From: Prevotella sp. | GTDB lineage: Bacteria; Bacteroidota; Bacteroidia; Bacteroidales; Bacteroidaceae | DNA: 64,000 nt | NCBI GenBank assembly: GCA_017412705.1 | Contig: JAFPWS010000002.1 | Coordinates: 1 to 64,000 of the forward strand | Direction: 5' to 3' | Shown here: positions 7,687 through 17,270 of the stretch, one piece after another | Numbering within the stretch: position 1 is the stretch's first letter | Layout: every line of letters begins with the position of its first letter | Notes under the pieces: generated by a model | Seen by the model: the letters and a program-made list of their open reading frames with translations, nothing else | The model's database searches: none | What the model was told of the DNA's origin: nothing | Program-made: the position numbers and the translations under genes

Positions 7687-8375
7687 AGAAGATTACCATT
7701 GCCATTGACGGTCACTCATCGTGCGGTAAGAGTACGATGGCCAAGGACCTTGCACGCGAGGTAGGCTATGTATACGTCGACACAGGTGCCATGTACCGCA
7801 GCGTCACCCTCTATGCCCTCCGCAACGGGCTGTTCACCGCCGACGGCATCGACGAGGCAGGACTGCGCCAGCAGCTGCCCGACATCCACATATCCTTTCA
7901 GTTTAACGCCAAGACCGGCAGACCAGACACCTACCTCAACGGCGAGCTGGTAGAACAGGACATCCGCACGATGGAGGTCTCCAGCCACGTCAGTCCTATT
8001 GCCACGCTGGGCTTTGTCCGCGAGGCTATGGTGGCACAGCAGCAGGAGATGGGCCGCGGAGGCGGTGTGGTCATGGACGGACGCGACATTGGCACAGTAG
8101 TATTCCCTCATGCCGAGCTGAAGATTTTCGTGACAGCCAGTGCCGAGGTGCGTGCCCAGCGCCGCTACGACGAGCTGAAAGGCAAGGGCATGGAGGCCGA
8201 CTACGACGAGATACTGAAGAATGTGCAGGAGCGCGACTACATTGACTCGCATCGCGAGGTCTCTCCCCTACGCAAGGCTGACGATGCCATAGAGCTGGAC
8301 AACTCGCACCTGACCATTGCAGAGCAGAAGCAGTGGCTGATGGACCGTTTCAACGAGACCCTGGCCCGCCAGTAA
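7683..8375 (+). CDS. cmk: Cytidylate kinase
   Basis: A 230-residue (d)CMP kinase that makes (d)CDP from (d)CMP and ATP. The P-loop is [16 protein letters not shown] near the N-terminus, followed by [12 protein letters not shown] (NMP-binding) and [25 protein letters not shown], the diagnostic Cmk segment. The CMP-binding arginines and the lid ([10 protein letters not shown]) are present. The length fits the family. Confidence 0.96.
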   Translation: MKKITIAIDGHSSCGKSTMAKDLAREVGYVYVDTGAMYRSVTLYALRNGLFTADGIDEAGLRQQLPDIHISFQFNAKTGRPDTYLNGELVEQDIRTMEVSSHVSPIATLGFVREAMVAQQQEMGRGGGVVMDGRDIGTVVFPHAELKIFVTASAEVRAQRRYDELKGKGMEADYDEILKNVQERDYIDSHREVSPLRKADDAIELDNSHLTIAEQKQWLMDRFNETLARQ

Positions 8376-8394
8376 CACAAAAACAAGAAGAGGT

Positions 8395-9732
8395 ATGAAG
8401 GAATTTGTCATCTCCGAAGCCAAGGCCGAAACTGCGGTACTGGTGGGACTCATCACCCAGCAGCAGGACGAAGCCAAGACGAAGGAATACCTGGATGAGC
8501 TGGAGTTCCTGGCTGACACCGCCGGGGCCGTCACCGTGAAGCGCTTCACGCAGAAGGTGCAGGGCCCCAGCCAGGTGACGTATGTCGGCAAGGGCAAACT
8601 CGACGAAATCAGGCAATACATCAAGCAGCAGGAAGACGCCTACTACGACTGGCTGGACGACGGTTCGCCCGAACCCGAAGAGGGGAAGCAGGCTCCCCAG
8701 CCCGTGGGTATGGTTATCTTCGACGACGAACTCAGCGCCAAGCAGATTCGTAACATTGAGGGCGAGCTGAAGGTGAAGATACTGGACCGCACGAGCCTTA
8801 TTCTCGACATCTTTGCCATGCGTGCCCAGACGGCAGAAGCCAAGACTCAGGTAGAGCTGGCACAGTACCGTTACATGCTGCCCCGCCTGCAGCGTCTGTG
8901 GACTCACCTGGAGCGCCAGGGCGGCGGCTCCGGATCAGGTGGCGGCAAGGGCTCGGTAGGTTTGCGCGGTCCTGGTGAGACGCAGCTGGAGATGGACCAG
9001 CGCATCATCCGTCAGCGTATCTCACTACTGAAAGAACGCCTGGTGGAGATAGACAAGCAGAAGACTACCCAGCGCAAGAACCGCGGAAGACTGATCCGTG
9101 TGGCTTTGGTGGGCTATACCAATGTGGGCAAGTCCACGATGATGAACCTGTTGGCGAAGAGTGATGTGTTTGCAGAGAACAAGCTCTTTGCCACCTTGGA
9201 TACAACCGTCCGTAAAATGGTCATCGACAATCTGCCCTTCCTGTTGGCAGACACCGTAGGATTCATCCGCAAGCTGCCTACCGACCTGGTAGACTCGTTC
9301 AAGTCGACATTGGACGAGGTACGCGAGGCAGACTTGCTGGTGCATGTGGTAGACATCTCACATCCTGACTTCGAAGAGCAGATCAACGTGGTGGAGAAGA
9401 CGCTGGCAGACCTGGGATGTGCCGAAAAGCCGTCAATGCTGGTATTCAACAAGATTGACGCCTATACGTGGACACCACAGGACGAGGACGACCTGACGGC
9501 TCCCAAGCGGGAGAACATCTCGCTGGACGAGCTGAAGCGTACCTGGATGGCGAGAAGCGAGGAGCTAAGAGTGAAGAGCGGAGGATTTGCTCCCGCCCCC
9601 CTTTTCATTTCTGCCAAGAACAAAGAAAACATTGAAGAGCTGCGCGAGGTGCTTTATCAGAAAGTACGTGAGCTACACGTCCAGAAATATCCCTATAACG
9701 ATTTTTTATACCAGACAGACCAAGACATATGA
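8395..9732 (+). CDS. hflX: GTPase HflX, ribosome-associated
   Basis: A 445-residue HflX GTPase, which binds 50S subunits and splits stalled ribosomes. The N-terminal domain has FTQKVQGPSQVTYVGKGKL and the conserved RTSLILDIFAMRAQTAEAKTQVELAQ; the glycine-rich loop and GPGETQLEMDQR follow, then G1 GYTNVGKS (239-246), G3 DTVGFI and G4 NKID. Close to the C-terminus, between TWMAR and LFISAKNKENI, an unusual segment (SEELRVKSGGFAPAP) is encoded by a purine-rich repeat and a hairpin. Its stop overlaps the DUF4954 start by 4 bp. Confidence 0.95.
   Translation: MKEFVISEAKAETAVLVGLITQQQDEAKTKEYLDELEFLADTAGAVTVKRFTQKVQGPSQVTYVGKGKLDEIRQYIKQQEDAYYDWLDDGSPEPEEGKQAPQPVGMVIFDDELSAKQIRNIEGELKVKILDRTSLILDIFAMRAQTAEAKTQVELAQYRYMLPRLQRLWTHLERQGGGSGSGGGKGSVGLRGPGETQLEMDQRIIRQRISLLKERLVEIDKQKTTQRKNRGRLIRVALVGYTNVGKSTMMNLLAKSDVFAENKLFATLDTTVRKMVIDNLPFLLADTVGFIRKLPTDLVDSFKSTLDEVREADLLVHVVDISHPDFEEQINVVEKTLADLGCAEKPSMLVFNKIDAYTWTPQDEDDLTAPKRENISLDELKRTWMARSEELRVKSGGFAPAPLFISAKNKENIEELREVLYQKVRELHVQKYPYNDFLYQTDQDI
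9557..9600 (+). repeat. In-frame purine-rich repeat and near-palindrome in hflX
   Basis: GAGGAGCTAAGAGTGAAGAG-type sequence, then GCGGAG (9578-9583) pairing with CTCCCGC (9590-9596, one bulge). It encodes SEELRVKSGGFAPAP at a place where HflX proteins normally have only a short loop. Confidence 0.5.
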
Positions 9733-11582
9733 GAGACTACAGACAACTGACACAAGAGGAAATCAATGTGCTCGAGAGCAACAGCTGTTGGGCAGAAGAC
9801 TGGGACCACATTCGGGTGGCAGACGCTTTCACGCCATACGGGTTCCACCGCGTACTCTTCTACGGCGACATCCGTTTAGGCGTCTTCAGCAAACAGGTAG
9901 AGGTGACGAAAGGCTTCACGAAGCACTCCGGCATCACCGACACCACGCTGCGCAACGTCACCATCGGCGACAACTGCCTCATAGAGAAGGTGGGCAACTT
10001 CATCAACAACTACACCATCGGCGACGACTGCTACATCTCGAACATCTGCACCATGGAGACCACGGAAGGCGCCACCTACGGCGAGGGCCACCTGGTAAGC
10101 GTGCTGAACGAGATGGGCGACGGCAACATCATTCTCTTCCGCAACCTGAACTCACAGCTGGCATCCTTCATGGTCAGGCACTTCCGCGACAAGCAGTTGA
10201 AGGACAAGCTGACAAGGCTTATCAACGAGGAGGTGCGCTTCACGCTGCCAGAGCGTGGCACCATCGGCAACGGGGTGAAGATTATCAATACGAAGGAGAT
10301 TACCAATACCGTCATCAAAGATGACTGCGAAATCAGCGGCGCATCGCGTCTGTCTGACTGCACTATCCTGAGTTCGAAAGACGACTCGGTATTCATCGGC
10401 ACAGGTGTCATCTGCGAGAACAGCATCATCTGTAATGGCTGCTCGATTACCAACTCGGTGAAGATGCAGGACTGCTTCGTGGGCGAAGCCTGCCAGATTA
10501 CCAACGGATTCACGGCAGAGGCCAGCATCTTCTTTGCCAACTCGTATATGGCTAACGGCGAAGCCTGCGCCGCCTTCTGCGGACCCTTCTCTGCCTCACA
10601 TCACAAGTCGAGCCTGCTCATTGGCGGCGAGTTCTCGTTCTACAATGCCGGGTCAAATACCAACTTCTCGAATCATGCCTACAAGATGGGACCCATGCAC
10701 CACGGTATCTTGGAACGCGGTTCTAAGACAGCCTCCGGTGCCTATGTGCTGATGCCAGCCAAGATTGGTGCTTTCAGCGTCTGCTTCGGCAAGCTGATGA
10801 ACCATCCCGACATGCGCTGTCTGCCCTTTGCCTACCTGATGGCATACGGAGACACCATGTATATCGTGCCAGGCCGTAACATCACCACCGTAGGTCTGTA
10901 TCGTGACATCAAGAAATGGCCTAAGCGCGACAAACGGGCTGTCAGCAGCAGGAAGTCTATCATCAACTTCGACTGGCTCAGTCCTTTCACCGTAGGCGAG
11001 ATTGTGCAGGGCAAGAAGATTCTGGAGGCGCTGCGGCAGGCTGGCGGCGACAACGTCAGCTCGTACAACTACCACGAGTACATCATCAACGCCACCTCGC
11101 TGCGCAAGGGCATCAAGTACTACGACATAGCCCTGCGCATCTATATGGGAGCCGTACTCAAGCGGGCCGTCAGGGGAGGCTACCTGGGCAAGCCCGCCTC
11201 CGATGTAGGCGTAGGTCCCTGGATAGACCTCTCCGGCATGCTGCTGCCCGCCAGCGAGGAACAGCGCCTCGTCGACGACATCAAGAACGGCACCATAGAG
11301 AGCATCCAAGAGGTATTGGACCAGTTCTACGACATTAATGACCACTATCGCGAATACCAGTGGGCCTGGACTTACAGGATGATTCTGGACTATTACAATC
11401 TGGACGAGTTGACAGATGCTGCCATGCAGCGCATCCGTGAGGACTATGTCAAAGCCCGTCGTGCCTGGATTGCCGAGATTCGCAAGGATGCCCAGAAGGA
11501 GTTCGCCATGGGTGATGTCGAGCAGGACGTCTACGACGACTTCATCTCCAAGCTGGACCACGAGATAGACTATGAGGACTAA
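9729..11582 (+). CDS. DUF4954 family protein with left-handed beta-helix
   Basis: A 617-residue protein. Residues 60-330 contain repeated hexapeptide-like turns (NVTIGDNCLIEKVGNF, YTIGDDCYISN, IKDDCEISGASRLSD, IGTGVICENSI), the signature of a left-handed parallel beta-helix as in sugar-nucleotide acyl- and nucleotidyltransferases. The C-terminal third is helical. This is the Bacteroidota family DUF4954, sometimes named as a pyrophosphorylase-like protein; no catalytic signature allows a firm reaction here. It is the last gene of the porQ-cmk-hflX run. Confidence 0.85.
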   Translation: MRDYRQLTQEEINVLESNSCWAEDWDHIRVADAFTPYGFHRVLFYGDIRLGVFSKQVEVTKGFTKHSGITDTTLRNVTIGDNCLIEKVGNFINNYTIGDDCYISNICTMETTEGATYGEGHLVSVLNEMGDGNIILFRNLNSQLASFMVRHFRDKQLKDKLTRLINEEVRFTLPERGTIGNGVKIINTKEITNTVIKDDCEISGASRLSDCTILSSKDDSVFIGTGVICENSIICNGCSITNSVKMQDCFVGEACQITNGFTAEASIFFANSYMANGEACAAFCGPFSASHHKSSLLIGGEFSFYNAGSNTNFSNHAYKMGPMHHGILERGSKTASGAYVLMPAKIGAFSVCFGKLMNHPDMRCLPFAYLMAYGDTMYIVPGRNITTVGLYRDIKKWPKRDKRAVSSRKSIINFDWLSPFTVGEIVQGKKILEALRQAGGDNVSSYNYHEYIINATSLRKGIKYYDIALRIYMGAVLKRAVRGGYLGKPASDVGVGPWIDLSGMLLPASEEQRLVDDIKNGTIESIQEVLDQFYDINDHYREYQWAWTYRMILDYYNLDELTDAAMQRIREDYVKARRAWIAEIRKDAQKEFAMGDVEQDVYDDFISKLDHEIDYED

Positions 11583-11619
11583 TCAACAATGAAGAATAAG
11601 GTAATATAAAATATTGGAC

Positions 11620-14526
11620 ATGATGAAACTAAATCTTTTAATGACTGCCTGCCTGATGGCACTCGGTATGAGCGCACAGGCCAAGGACTACAAGTATCAG
11701 ACCATTGAGGGCGATATGACCAAGACCCGCATCTACACTTTGGACAACGGGTTGAAGGTGTATCTCTCCGTCAACAGCGAAAAACCTCGTATCCAGACGT
11801 ACATCGCCGTACGTACAGGTAGCAAGAACGACCCCGCAGAGACTACCGGTCTGGCTCACTATCTGGAACACTTGATGTTCAAGGGCACCCAGCAGTTCGG
11901 TAGCAACAACCCGCAGGCAGAGGCTCCGCTGCTCGACGAGATTGAACAGCGCTACGAGTCCTATCGTAAGCTGACTGACCCTGCAGCACGCAAGCAGGCC
12001 TACCACGAGATTGACTCCGTCAGTCAGGTGGCAGCCCAGTATTTCATTCCCAACGAGTACGACAAGCTGATGGCTGCCATCGGTGCCGAGGGTACCAATG
12101 CCTACACGTCAAACGATGTCACCTGCTATACAGAGGATATCCCATCAAACGAGATAGACAACTGGGCCAAGATACAGGCTGACCGCTTCCAGAACATGGT
12201 GATTCGTGGTTTCCATACTGAGCTGGAGGCTGTGTACGAGGAGTATAACATCGGTCTTAGCTCTGACCAGCGCAAGCTCTTTGCCACCATCTCAAAGATG
12301 CTGTGGCCCAATCACCCCTATGGTACGCAGACCACCATCGGTACCCAGGATCATCTGAAGAACCCATCTATCACAAATATCAAGAACTACTTTAACAAGT
12401 GGTACGTGCCTAATAATGTGGCCATCTGTATGGCTGGCGATTTTGATCCTGACAAGACCATCGCCATCATCGACAAGTACTTCTCCAGCTGGAAGCCAGG
12501 TGCTGATGTAAAGCAACCTACGTTTGCCCCGCTGACACCACTGACATCTCCCAGGGACACTACCGTTATCGGACAGGAGGCAGAGACCCTATGGATGGCT
12601 TGGCGCGCCAAGAAGGCCAACGAGCTGCAGGCAGACACCCTCGAACTGATGGAGGACATCCTGAGCAACGGACGTGCAGGACTCTTCGACCTCGACCTCA
12701 ACCAGACTATGAAGGTTCAGAGAGCTTCAGGAGGTTCAGAACTCTTACACGATCACGGAGCATTCTACCTCATGGGTACACCAAAGCAGGGGCAGAGTCT
12801 TGACGAGGTGAAAAATCTGATGCTCGAGGAGATAGGCAAGCTCAAGAAAGGGGAATTCCCTGAGAACCTTTTGCCAAGCATCATCAACAACAAGAAACGT
12901 AGATACTACCAGTTGCTGGAAAGTAACGAAGGACGTGCCGATATGTTTGTAGACGCCTTCATCAACGAGGTAGAGTGGAAGCAGGAGGTAGGCAAGATAG
13001 ACCGTATCTCGAAGATTACTAAACAGGAGATTGTGGACTTCGCCAACAAGTTCTTTACCGATGCTTATGTGGTAGTATATAAGAAACAAGGTGTGGACAC
13101 GCTGCAGAAGAAGATAGACAAGCCTGCCATCACTCCTATCCCCACCAACCGCGACCAGATGAGCCAGTTTGTAAAGGACATCCAGGACACGCAGGTGGAA
13201 CCCATCCAACCGAGATTCGTGGACTTCTCCACCGACCTGACCTTTGCCCAGACCAAAAACAAGCTGCCGTTGCTGTATGTGCAGAATACGGAGAATGGTC
13301 TTTTCCAGTTGAACTTCCGGTTCGAGTTTGGACGCAAGGCTGACAACCGCTACGATATCGCCACAGACTATATGGACTATCTGGGCACAGACAAATACAC
13401 CGCCTCAGAGATTAAACAGAAGTTCTATGAATTGGGATGCGATGTCTATGTAGGCGAGGGCAGTGACGCCATCAACATCCGTCTCTCTGGTCTGAGTGAA
13501 AATATGCAGCCTGCACTGGCACTGGCAGAAGAGATACTCCAGAGCTTCAAGGTTGACAAGGATGCATACAACCAGATGGTGGCTCAGATTCTGAAGCGCC
13601 GCAATGACATGAAGAAGAACCAGCGCTTTTACTTCAATCAGCTTTTCAGCTATGGCGTCTTCGGTCCAAGGAATTTCTATAGCGACGTGCTCAGTGAGCA
13701 GCAGTTGAAGGAGACGGATCCGCAGGTGTTTGTCGACTTGCTGAAGAATCTGACCAGTTATCAGCATAGCGTGGAGTACTATGGACCGTTGAGCGTCAGC
13801 GAGGTGTCTGCCATCATCAGTAAACTGCACAAGACACCCAAGCAACTGAAGCCTGTGCCTGAAAACAAAGAGTACGTGCGCCTGCTGGCCAATCAGAACG
13901 AAGTATGGATAGCTCCCTACGATGCCAAGAACATCTATATGCGCATGCTGCATGACGAGCATCGCGAATGGAATGTTGACGAGACTGCCATTCAGTCGCT
14001 CTTCAATGAGTACTTTGGAGGCGGCATGAACGGCATCGTCTTTCAGGAACTGCGCGAGGCTCGCGGACTGGCCTATAACGCTTCTGCCTGGTATGCCTAT
14101 CCTCGTAAGAAGGGACGGTATGAAAGTTTCTTCACGCATATCATCACCCAAAACGACAAGATGACGGATTGCATCAAGGAGTTCCACAGCATCCTCAACG
14201 ACATGCCCGCCAGCGACAATGCATTTAAGATTGCAAAGGAGGGGTTGACCAAGCAGTTGGCCTCACTACGCGTCACCAAGATGGGCATCATCAACCGCTG
14301 GCACGATATGCAGGACATGGGTCTTGATTATGACCTGAACAAGAAGATATACAGCGACCTGAAGAATGTCACCCTGCAGGACATCATGAAATTCGAGAAG
14401 ACAACGATGGCCAACAAGGCTTATCGCTATATCATCCTGGGCGACGAGAAGGAGCTGCAGATGGAGACCCTCGAGAAGATTGGTCCCATCCGCCGACTCA
14501 CTACGGAAGAAGTGTTTGGATACTAA
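11620..14526 (+). CDS. Secreted M16 family zinc metallopeptidase, two-domain
   Basis: A 968-residue pitrilysin-like peptidase. The start ATG at 11620 gives a clean signal peptide (MMKLNLLMTACLMALGMSAQA); an in-frame TTG two codons earlier is less likely. The inverted zinc motif HYLEH is at residues 80-84, with the downstream glutamates in ELEAVYEEYNIG. The second half repeats the M16 fold without the zinc motif and contains the GLAYNASAWYAY segment typical of the substrate-binding partner half. It probably degrades peptides in the periplasm. Confidence 0.93.
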   Translation: MMKLNLLMTACLMALGMSAQAKDYKYQTIEGDMTKTRIYTLDNGLKVYLSVNSEKPRIQTYIAVRTGSKNDPAETTGLAHYLEHLMFKGTQQFGSNNPQAEAPLLDEIEQRYESYRKLTDPAARKQAYHEIDSVSQVAAQYFIPNEYDKLMAAIGAEGTNAYTSNDVTCYTEDIPSNEIDNWAKIQADRFQNMVIRGFHTELEAVYEEYNIGLSSDQRKLFATISKMLWPNHPYGTQTTIGTQDHLKNPSITNIKNYFNKWYVPNNVAICMAGDFDPDKTIAIIDKYFSSWKPGADVKQPTFAPLTPLTSPRDTTVIGQEAETLWMAWRAKKANELQADTLELMEDILSNGRAGLFDLDLNQTMKVQRASGGSELLHDHGAFYLMGTPKQGQSLDEVKNLMLEEIGKLKKGEFPENLLPSIINNKKRRYYQLLESNEGRADMFVDAFINEVEWKQEVGKIDRISKITKQEIVDFANKFFTDAYVVVYKKQGVDTLQKKIDKPAITPIPTNRDQMSQFVKDIQDTQVEPIQPRFVDFSTDLTFAQTKNKLPLLYVQNTENGLFQLNFRFEFGRKADNRYDIATDYMDYLGTDKYTASEIKQKFYELGCDVYVGEGSDAINIRLSGLSENMQPALALAEEILQSFKVDKDAYNQMVAQILKRRNDMKKNQRFYFNQLFSYGVFGPRNFYSDVLSEQQLKETDPQVFVDLLKNLTSYQHSVEYYGPLSVSEVSAIISKLHKTPKQLKPVPENKEYVRLLANQNEVWIAPYDAKNIYMRMLHDEHREWNVDETAIQSLFNEYFGGGMNGIVFQELREARGLAYNASAWYAYPRKKGRYESFFTHIITQNDKMTDCIKEFHSILNDMPASDNAFKIAKEGLTKQLASLRVTKMGIINRWHDMQDMGLDYDLNKKIYSDLKNVTLQDIMKFEKTTMANKAYRYIILGDEKELQMETLEKIGPIRRLTTEEVFGY

Positions 14527-14536
14527 GCCAGAACTC

Positions 14537-15562
14537 TTATTTAGGTGTATAGTTCATATGGACGCGCTCCCAACTTAGGGAGCCGTCCTTTTTTACATTC
14601 ACACGTACCAGGTAGTCGCCTGCTTCTGGATTGTTACGCTCACTCATCGTGTCCAGCGTCAGGTATGTCACGCCGCCTACCTCCTGTTCATCCCATTGGT
14701 GCACATGTCCACAGAAGACGATGTCAGCATCCCACTCGTCAAACTTATCCAGCAGATAGAAGGTTTCCTCTCGAGTGAAGGTGGAAGCCAGTTCGAAAGA
14801 CGACACACGGAAAATATTGGTATGTCCGAAGACGAAGGTATGGCGAATCGTGTAGTAATCCTTATTGTTTGTGGGGTCGAGGGCACCTTCATCCAGCAGG
14901 TCAATCTGTTTGCGTCCCAAGGTTCCGCTGGCAGTATCGAGGAAAATGAGACGGTCCAAGACTATCCTGTCGTTTTCACTGCCGACATTGATGAATACCG
15001 AATAGAAAGACGACTGGAACAGGTTGGTCCACAGTGCCCATCCGTTGTTGGTAATGTCGTGGTTGCCCACTACCGGATAGAAGGGGAAGTCATGGTCCTC
15101 CAGACGCATAGCCATGCCTGTGAGAGGATCGCGGTAGTAGGTCTGGGGGTCTCCGTCGGCATTTTTATAGATTACCGGTTCGTAGTACTTCTTCACAAAC
15201 TTCTCCTTGGCTTTCCGAACTACGGAGTCAAGATTAATGTAGTACTCTGCCTTGGTGTCTGCAATATCGCCCAGATGGGCCACAAACAGGTCATTATCGT
15301 TGATGGCAATGTCGAACATCTCCTTCATACGCCCTGTATCATCAACCATGTGACTGTCGGCACCTACCAGAAAGGTGTATTCACCTCCCTCGGCTCGTTG
15401 CATGTGGAACGAATTCTTGTGTATCTGGTAATACTCATACGACATCTTCACGCGGTCGTCCACGTCCGAGTTCGCTATAAGCAGTCCTGTGGGACTTACC
15501 TTGTCACACGATGTCAGCAGCAAAGCAGCCAGTGCTGCCATTCCTATATATTTCCTCATCAT
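14537..15562 (-). CDS. Calcineurin-like metallophosphoesterase, lipoprotein
   Basis: A 341-residue protein from the ATG at 15560-15562, 2 nt after the stop of the upstream gene. It has a lipoprotein signal (MAALAALLLTSC, lipobox LTSC). Metal-binding motifs follow the family order: VGADSH, HLGDIAD, VVGNHDI, FVFGHTNIF and FCGHVHQWDE. The first motif is GADSH rather than the usual D-x-H, which may alter metal binding at that site. Substrate unknown. It is coupled to the outer-membrane barrel gene upstream and faces the M16 peptidase gene tail to tail. Confidence 0.85.
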   Translation of the reverse strand: MMRKYIGMAALAALLLTSCDKVSPTGLLIANSDVDDRVKMSYEYYQIHKNSFHMQRAEGGEYTFLVGADSHMVDDTGRMKEMFDIAINDNDLFVAHLGDIADTKAEYYINLDSVVRKAKEKFVKKYYEPVIYKNADGDPQTYYRDPLTGMAMRLEDHDFPFYPVVGNHDITNNGWALWTNLFQSSFYSVFINVGSENDRIVLDRLIFLDTASGTLGRKQIDLLDEGALDPTNNKDYYTIRHTFVFGHTNIFRVSSFELASTFTREETFYLLDKFDEWDADIVFCGHVHQWDEQEVGGVTYLTLDTMSERNNPEAGDYLVRVNVKKDGSLSWERVHMNYTPK

Positions 15563-15564
15563 CT

Positions 15565-16284
15565 TTACCAAACGTGTTTTAGTCCTAATTTCACAGATTC
15601 CTCATACTTCGTAGCCAGCTGACTCATACTGCCAGCAGGGCGTATATTCAGCTCGCCAAACAGCTGTAGGTCCTTTGTCAGGTTAGCATAGAAGTTAAAG
15701 CCCCAGTTGATGTTGTAGCCCTCGTAGTAGAAGTCGTCGTAGTTGCGGACAAAGATGCCGATGTTCCACGAGTTCCAGCGCGGGCGGATGTTCACGCCAG
15801 CACCGATGGTAAGAGTCAGGGGCTCCGTATAGCCAAAGTGCAGCATGTGATAGTGTATGTACGACGCTCCAAAGCGAGCATAGAAGTAAGGCATCTCCCA
15901 CGTCACCGATCCGTTTATCACCATCTCGTTGGTATTCCACTCCTGATAGCGATTATACATCATCTTACCCGTCAGGTAGAAGTCTGACCAGCCCCAAGGC
16001 ATACGACAGCCACCCTGCATATCCAGCGAGTACAGTTTCTTGCCCAGCTGCATCTGTGCATCACCCTGCACAAACCAGCGGTCTGTCAGGTGGCGCTTGT
16101 AGGTTACCTCGAATCCGTAGAAGGCATCCGTAATGACATTGTCGCCCACCATCAGGTAGCCCCATAACTCGTTCTTGTGCGTTCCATCGTACTTGTGTAC
16201 GCCATTGATCACCTGAGCCCGAAGCCCCGTGCTGAACAGCAACGCCACACATGCTGCGATGATACTGAAAAGGGAATTTTTCAT
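15565..16284 (-). CDS. Outer-membrane beta-barrel protein, hypothetical
   Basis: A 239-residue protein with a signal peptide (MKNSLFSIIAACVALLFSTGLRA) and repeated aromatic, alternating strands (WFVQGDAQMQLG, FYLTGKMMYNRYQEW, FYARFGASYIHYHML, GFNFYANLTKDLQLFGELNI) ending in LGLKHVW with a C-terminal aromatic. This is the pattern of a small outer-membrane barrel. No named family was recognised. It forms a two-gene unit with the phosphoesterase lipoprotein, 2 bp apart. Confidence 0.7.
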   Translation of the reverse strand: MKNSLFSIIAACVALLFSTGLRAQVINGVHKYDGTHKNELWGYLMVGDNVITDAFYGFEVTYKRHLTDRWFVQGDAQMQLGKKLYSLDMQGGCRMPWGWSDFYLTGKMMYNRYQEWNTNEMVINGSVTWEMPYFYARFGASYIHYHMLHFGYTEPLTLTIGAGVNIRPRWNSWNIGIFVRNYDDFYYEGYNINWGFNFYANLTKDLQLFGELNIRPAGSMSQLATKYEESVKLGLKHVW

Positions 16285-16319
16285 AAAGACAGTTTACTAT
16301 TCGTAGATTGCTCCGCATG

Positions 16320-16327
16320 CAAAAGTA
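16320..16327 (-). promoter_or_regulatory. -7 box TACTTTTG, barrel-phosphoesterase unit
   Basis: 35 nt before the ATG at 16284. Confidence 0.45.
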
Positions 16328-16380
16328 ACAATTATTTCTCAATTACGCAACAAAAATTTTGTGTTTTAGTCAATAATCCG

Positions 16381-16388
16381 TATCTTTG
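16381..16388 (+). promoter_or_regulatory. -7 box TATCTTTG, coaW
   Basis: 21 nt before the ATG at 16410. It argues against the upstream in-frame start at 16386, which would lie inside the box. Confidence 0.65.
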
Positions 16389-16409
16389 CAGCGCAAACAA
16401 CGAAAAAAT

Positions 16410-17231
16410 ATGGGAATCGTTATTGGAATAGACGTGGGCATATCTACCACAAAGATTGTAGGACTGCGTGATGGTCGCGTAGTATCACCTATCCGTATTA
16501 CTGCTGCCGACCAGGTGACATCACTCTATGGTGCCTTCGGCAAGTATCTGCACGATAACAAAATCAGCCTGCAGGACGTTGAGCAGGTGATGCTGACAGG
16601 TGTGGGAGCAGCCTATATCAACGAACCCGTGTATGGCATCCCCACAAAGAAGGTCGACGAGTTCGTTGCCGACGGACTGGGTGCACGCTTTGAGAGCGGA
16701 CTTGACAAGGCCATCGTCGTCTCCATGGGTACAGGCACCAGCTTTGTGCAGTGCGATGGCGACAACATCCGTCATATCGGCGGTCTGGGCATTGGCGGCG
16801 GTACCCTGCAGGGACTGGCCCGCGTGATGCTGAACACCAGAGACTGGAAACAGATTCAGAGCCTGGCTATGAAAGGCGACATCAGCAACATCAACCTGCG
16901 CATTGGCGACATCTCTACCCATCCGCTGCCAGGTCTGCCTATGGAAGCGACAGCCTCGCTGTTCTCCAAGGCACAATACAATGCCAAACAGGAGGACATC
17001 GCCCTGGGCATCATCGTCATGGTGCTGCAGACCATTGGCTCAGCAGCCATCCTCGCCGCCCTCAATTCAGGCATCAAGGACTTTGTACTGATAGGCAACT
17101 TGACACTTGTTCCACAATGTAAAGAGATTTATCCCATGTTGGAGAAGCTATATGGCGTACACTTCCACATCCCCAAGTACTCCGAATTCTGCACAGCCAT
17201 CGGCGCAGCACTCAGCGCCAACGCTATATAG
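16410..17231 (+). CDS. coaW: Type II pantothenate kinase
   Basis: A 273-residue ASKHA-fold kinase for the first step of coenzyme A synthesis (pantothenate to 4'-phosphopantothenate). It opens GIVIGIDVGISTTKIVGL (phosphate 1), has VMLTGVGAAYI, the phosphate 2 segment IVVSMGTGTSFV, GGLGIGGGTLQGL, and the C-terminal FVLIGNLTLVP and FCTAIGAALSA. This is the type II (eukaryote- and Staphylococcus-like) enzyme, less feedback-sensitive to CoA than type I. A 13-bp terminator hairpin follows. Confidence 0.92.
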   Translation: MGIVIGIDVGISTTKIVGLRDGRVVSPIRITAADQVTSLYGAFGKYLHDNKISLQDVEQVMLTGVGAAYINEPVYGIPTKKVDEFVADGLGARFESGLDKAIVVSMGTGTSFVQCDGDNIRHIGGLGIGGGTLQGLARVMLNTRDWKQIQSLAMKGDISNINLRIGDISTHPLPGLPMEATASLFSKAQYNAKQEDIALGIIVMVLQTIGSAAILAALNSGIKDFVLIGNLTLVPQCKEIYPMLEKLYGVHFHIPKYSEFCTAIGAALSANAI

Positions 17232-17237
17232 ACCATA

Positions 17238-17270
17238 AAGAAAGGTGAGGTGTTATTCCTCACCTTTCTT
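17238..17270. terminator. Bidirectional terminator between coaW and the mgtC-like gene
   Basis: Perfect 13-bp stem (AAGAAAGGTGAGG, 7-nt loop, complement) with T-rich 3' ends on both strands. It overlaps the last codons of the mgtC-like gene. Confidence 0.85.

Noticed and set aside
9587-10324. 245-codon arginine- and histidine-rich plus-strand frame
   Set aside because: Overlaps the end of hflX and the start of DUF4954, both in their own frames.
14696-15622. 308-codon plus-strand open frame opposite the phosphoesterase gene
   Set aside because: Shadow of a lipoprotein with intact metal-binding motifs.
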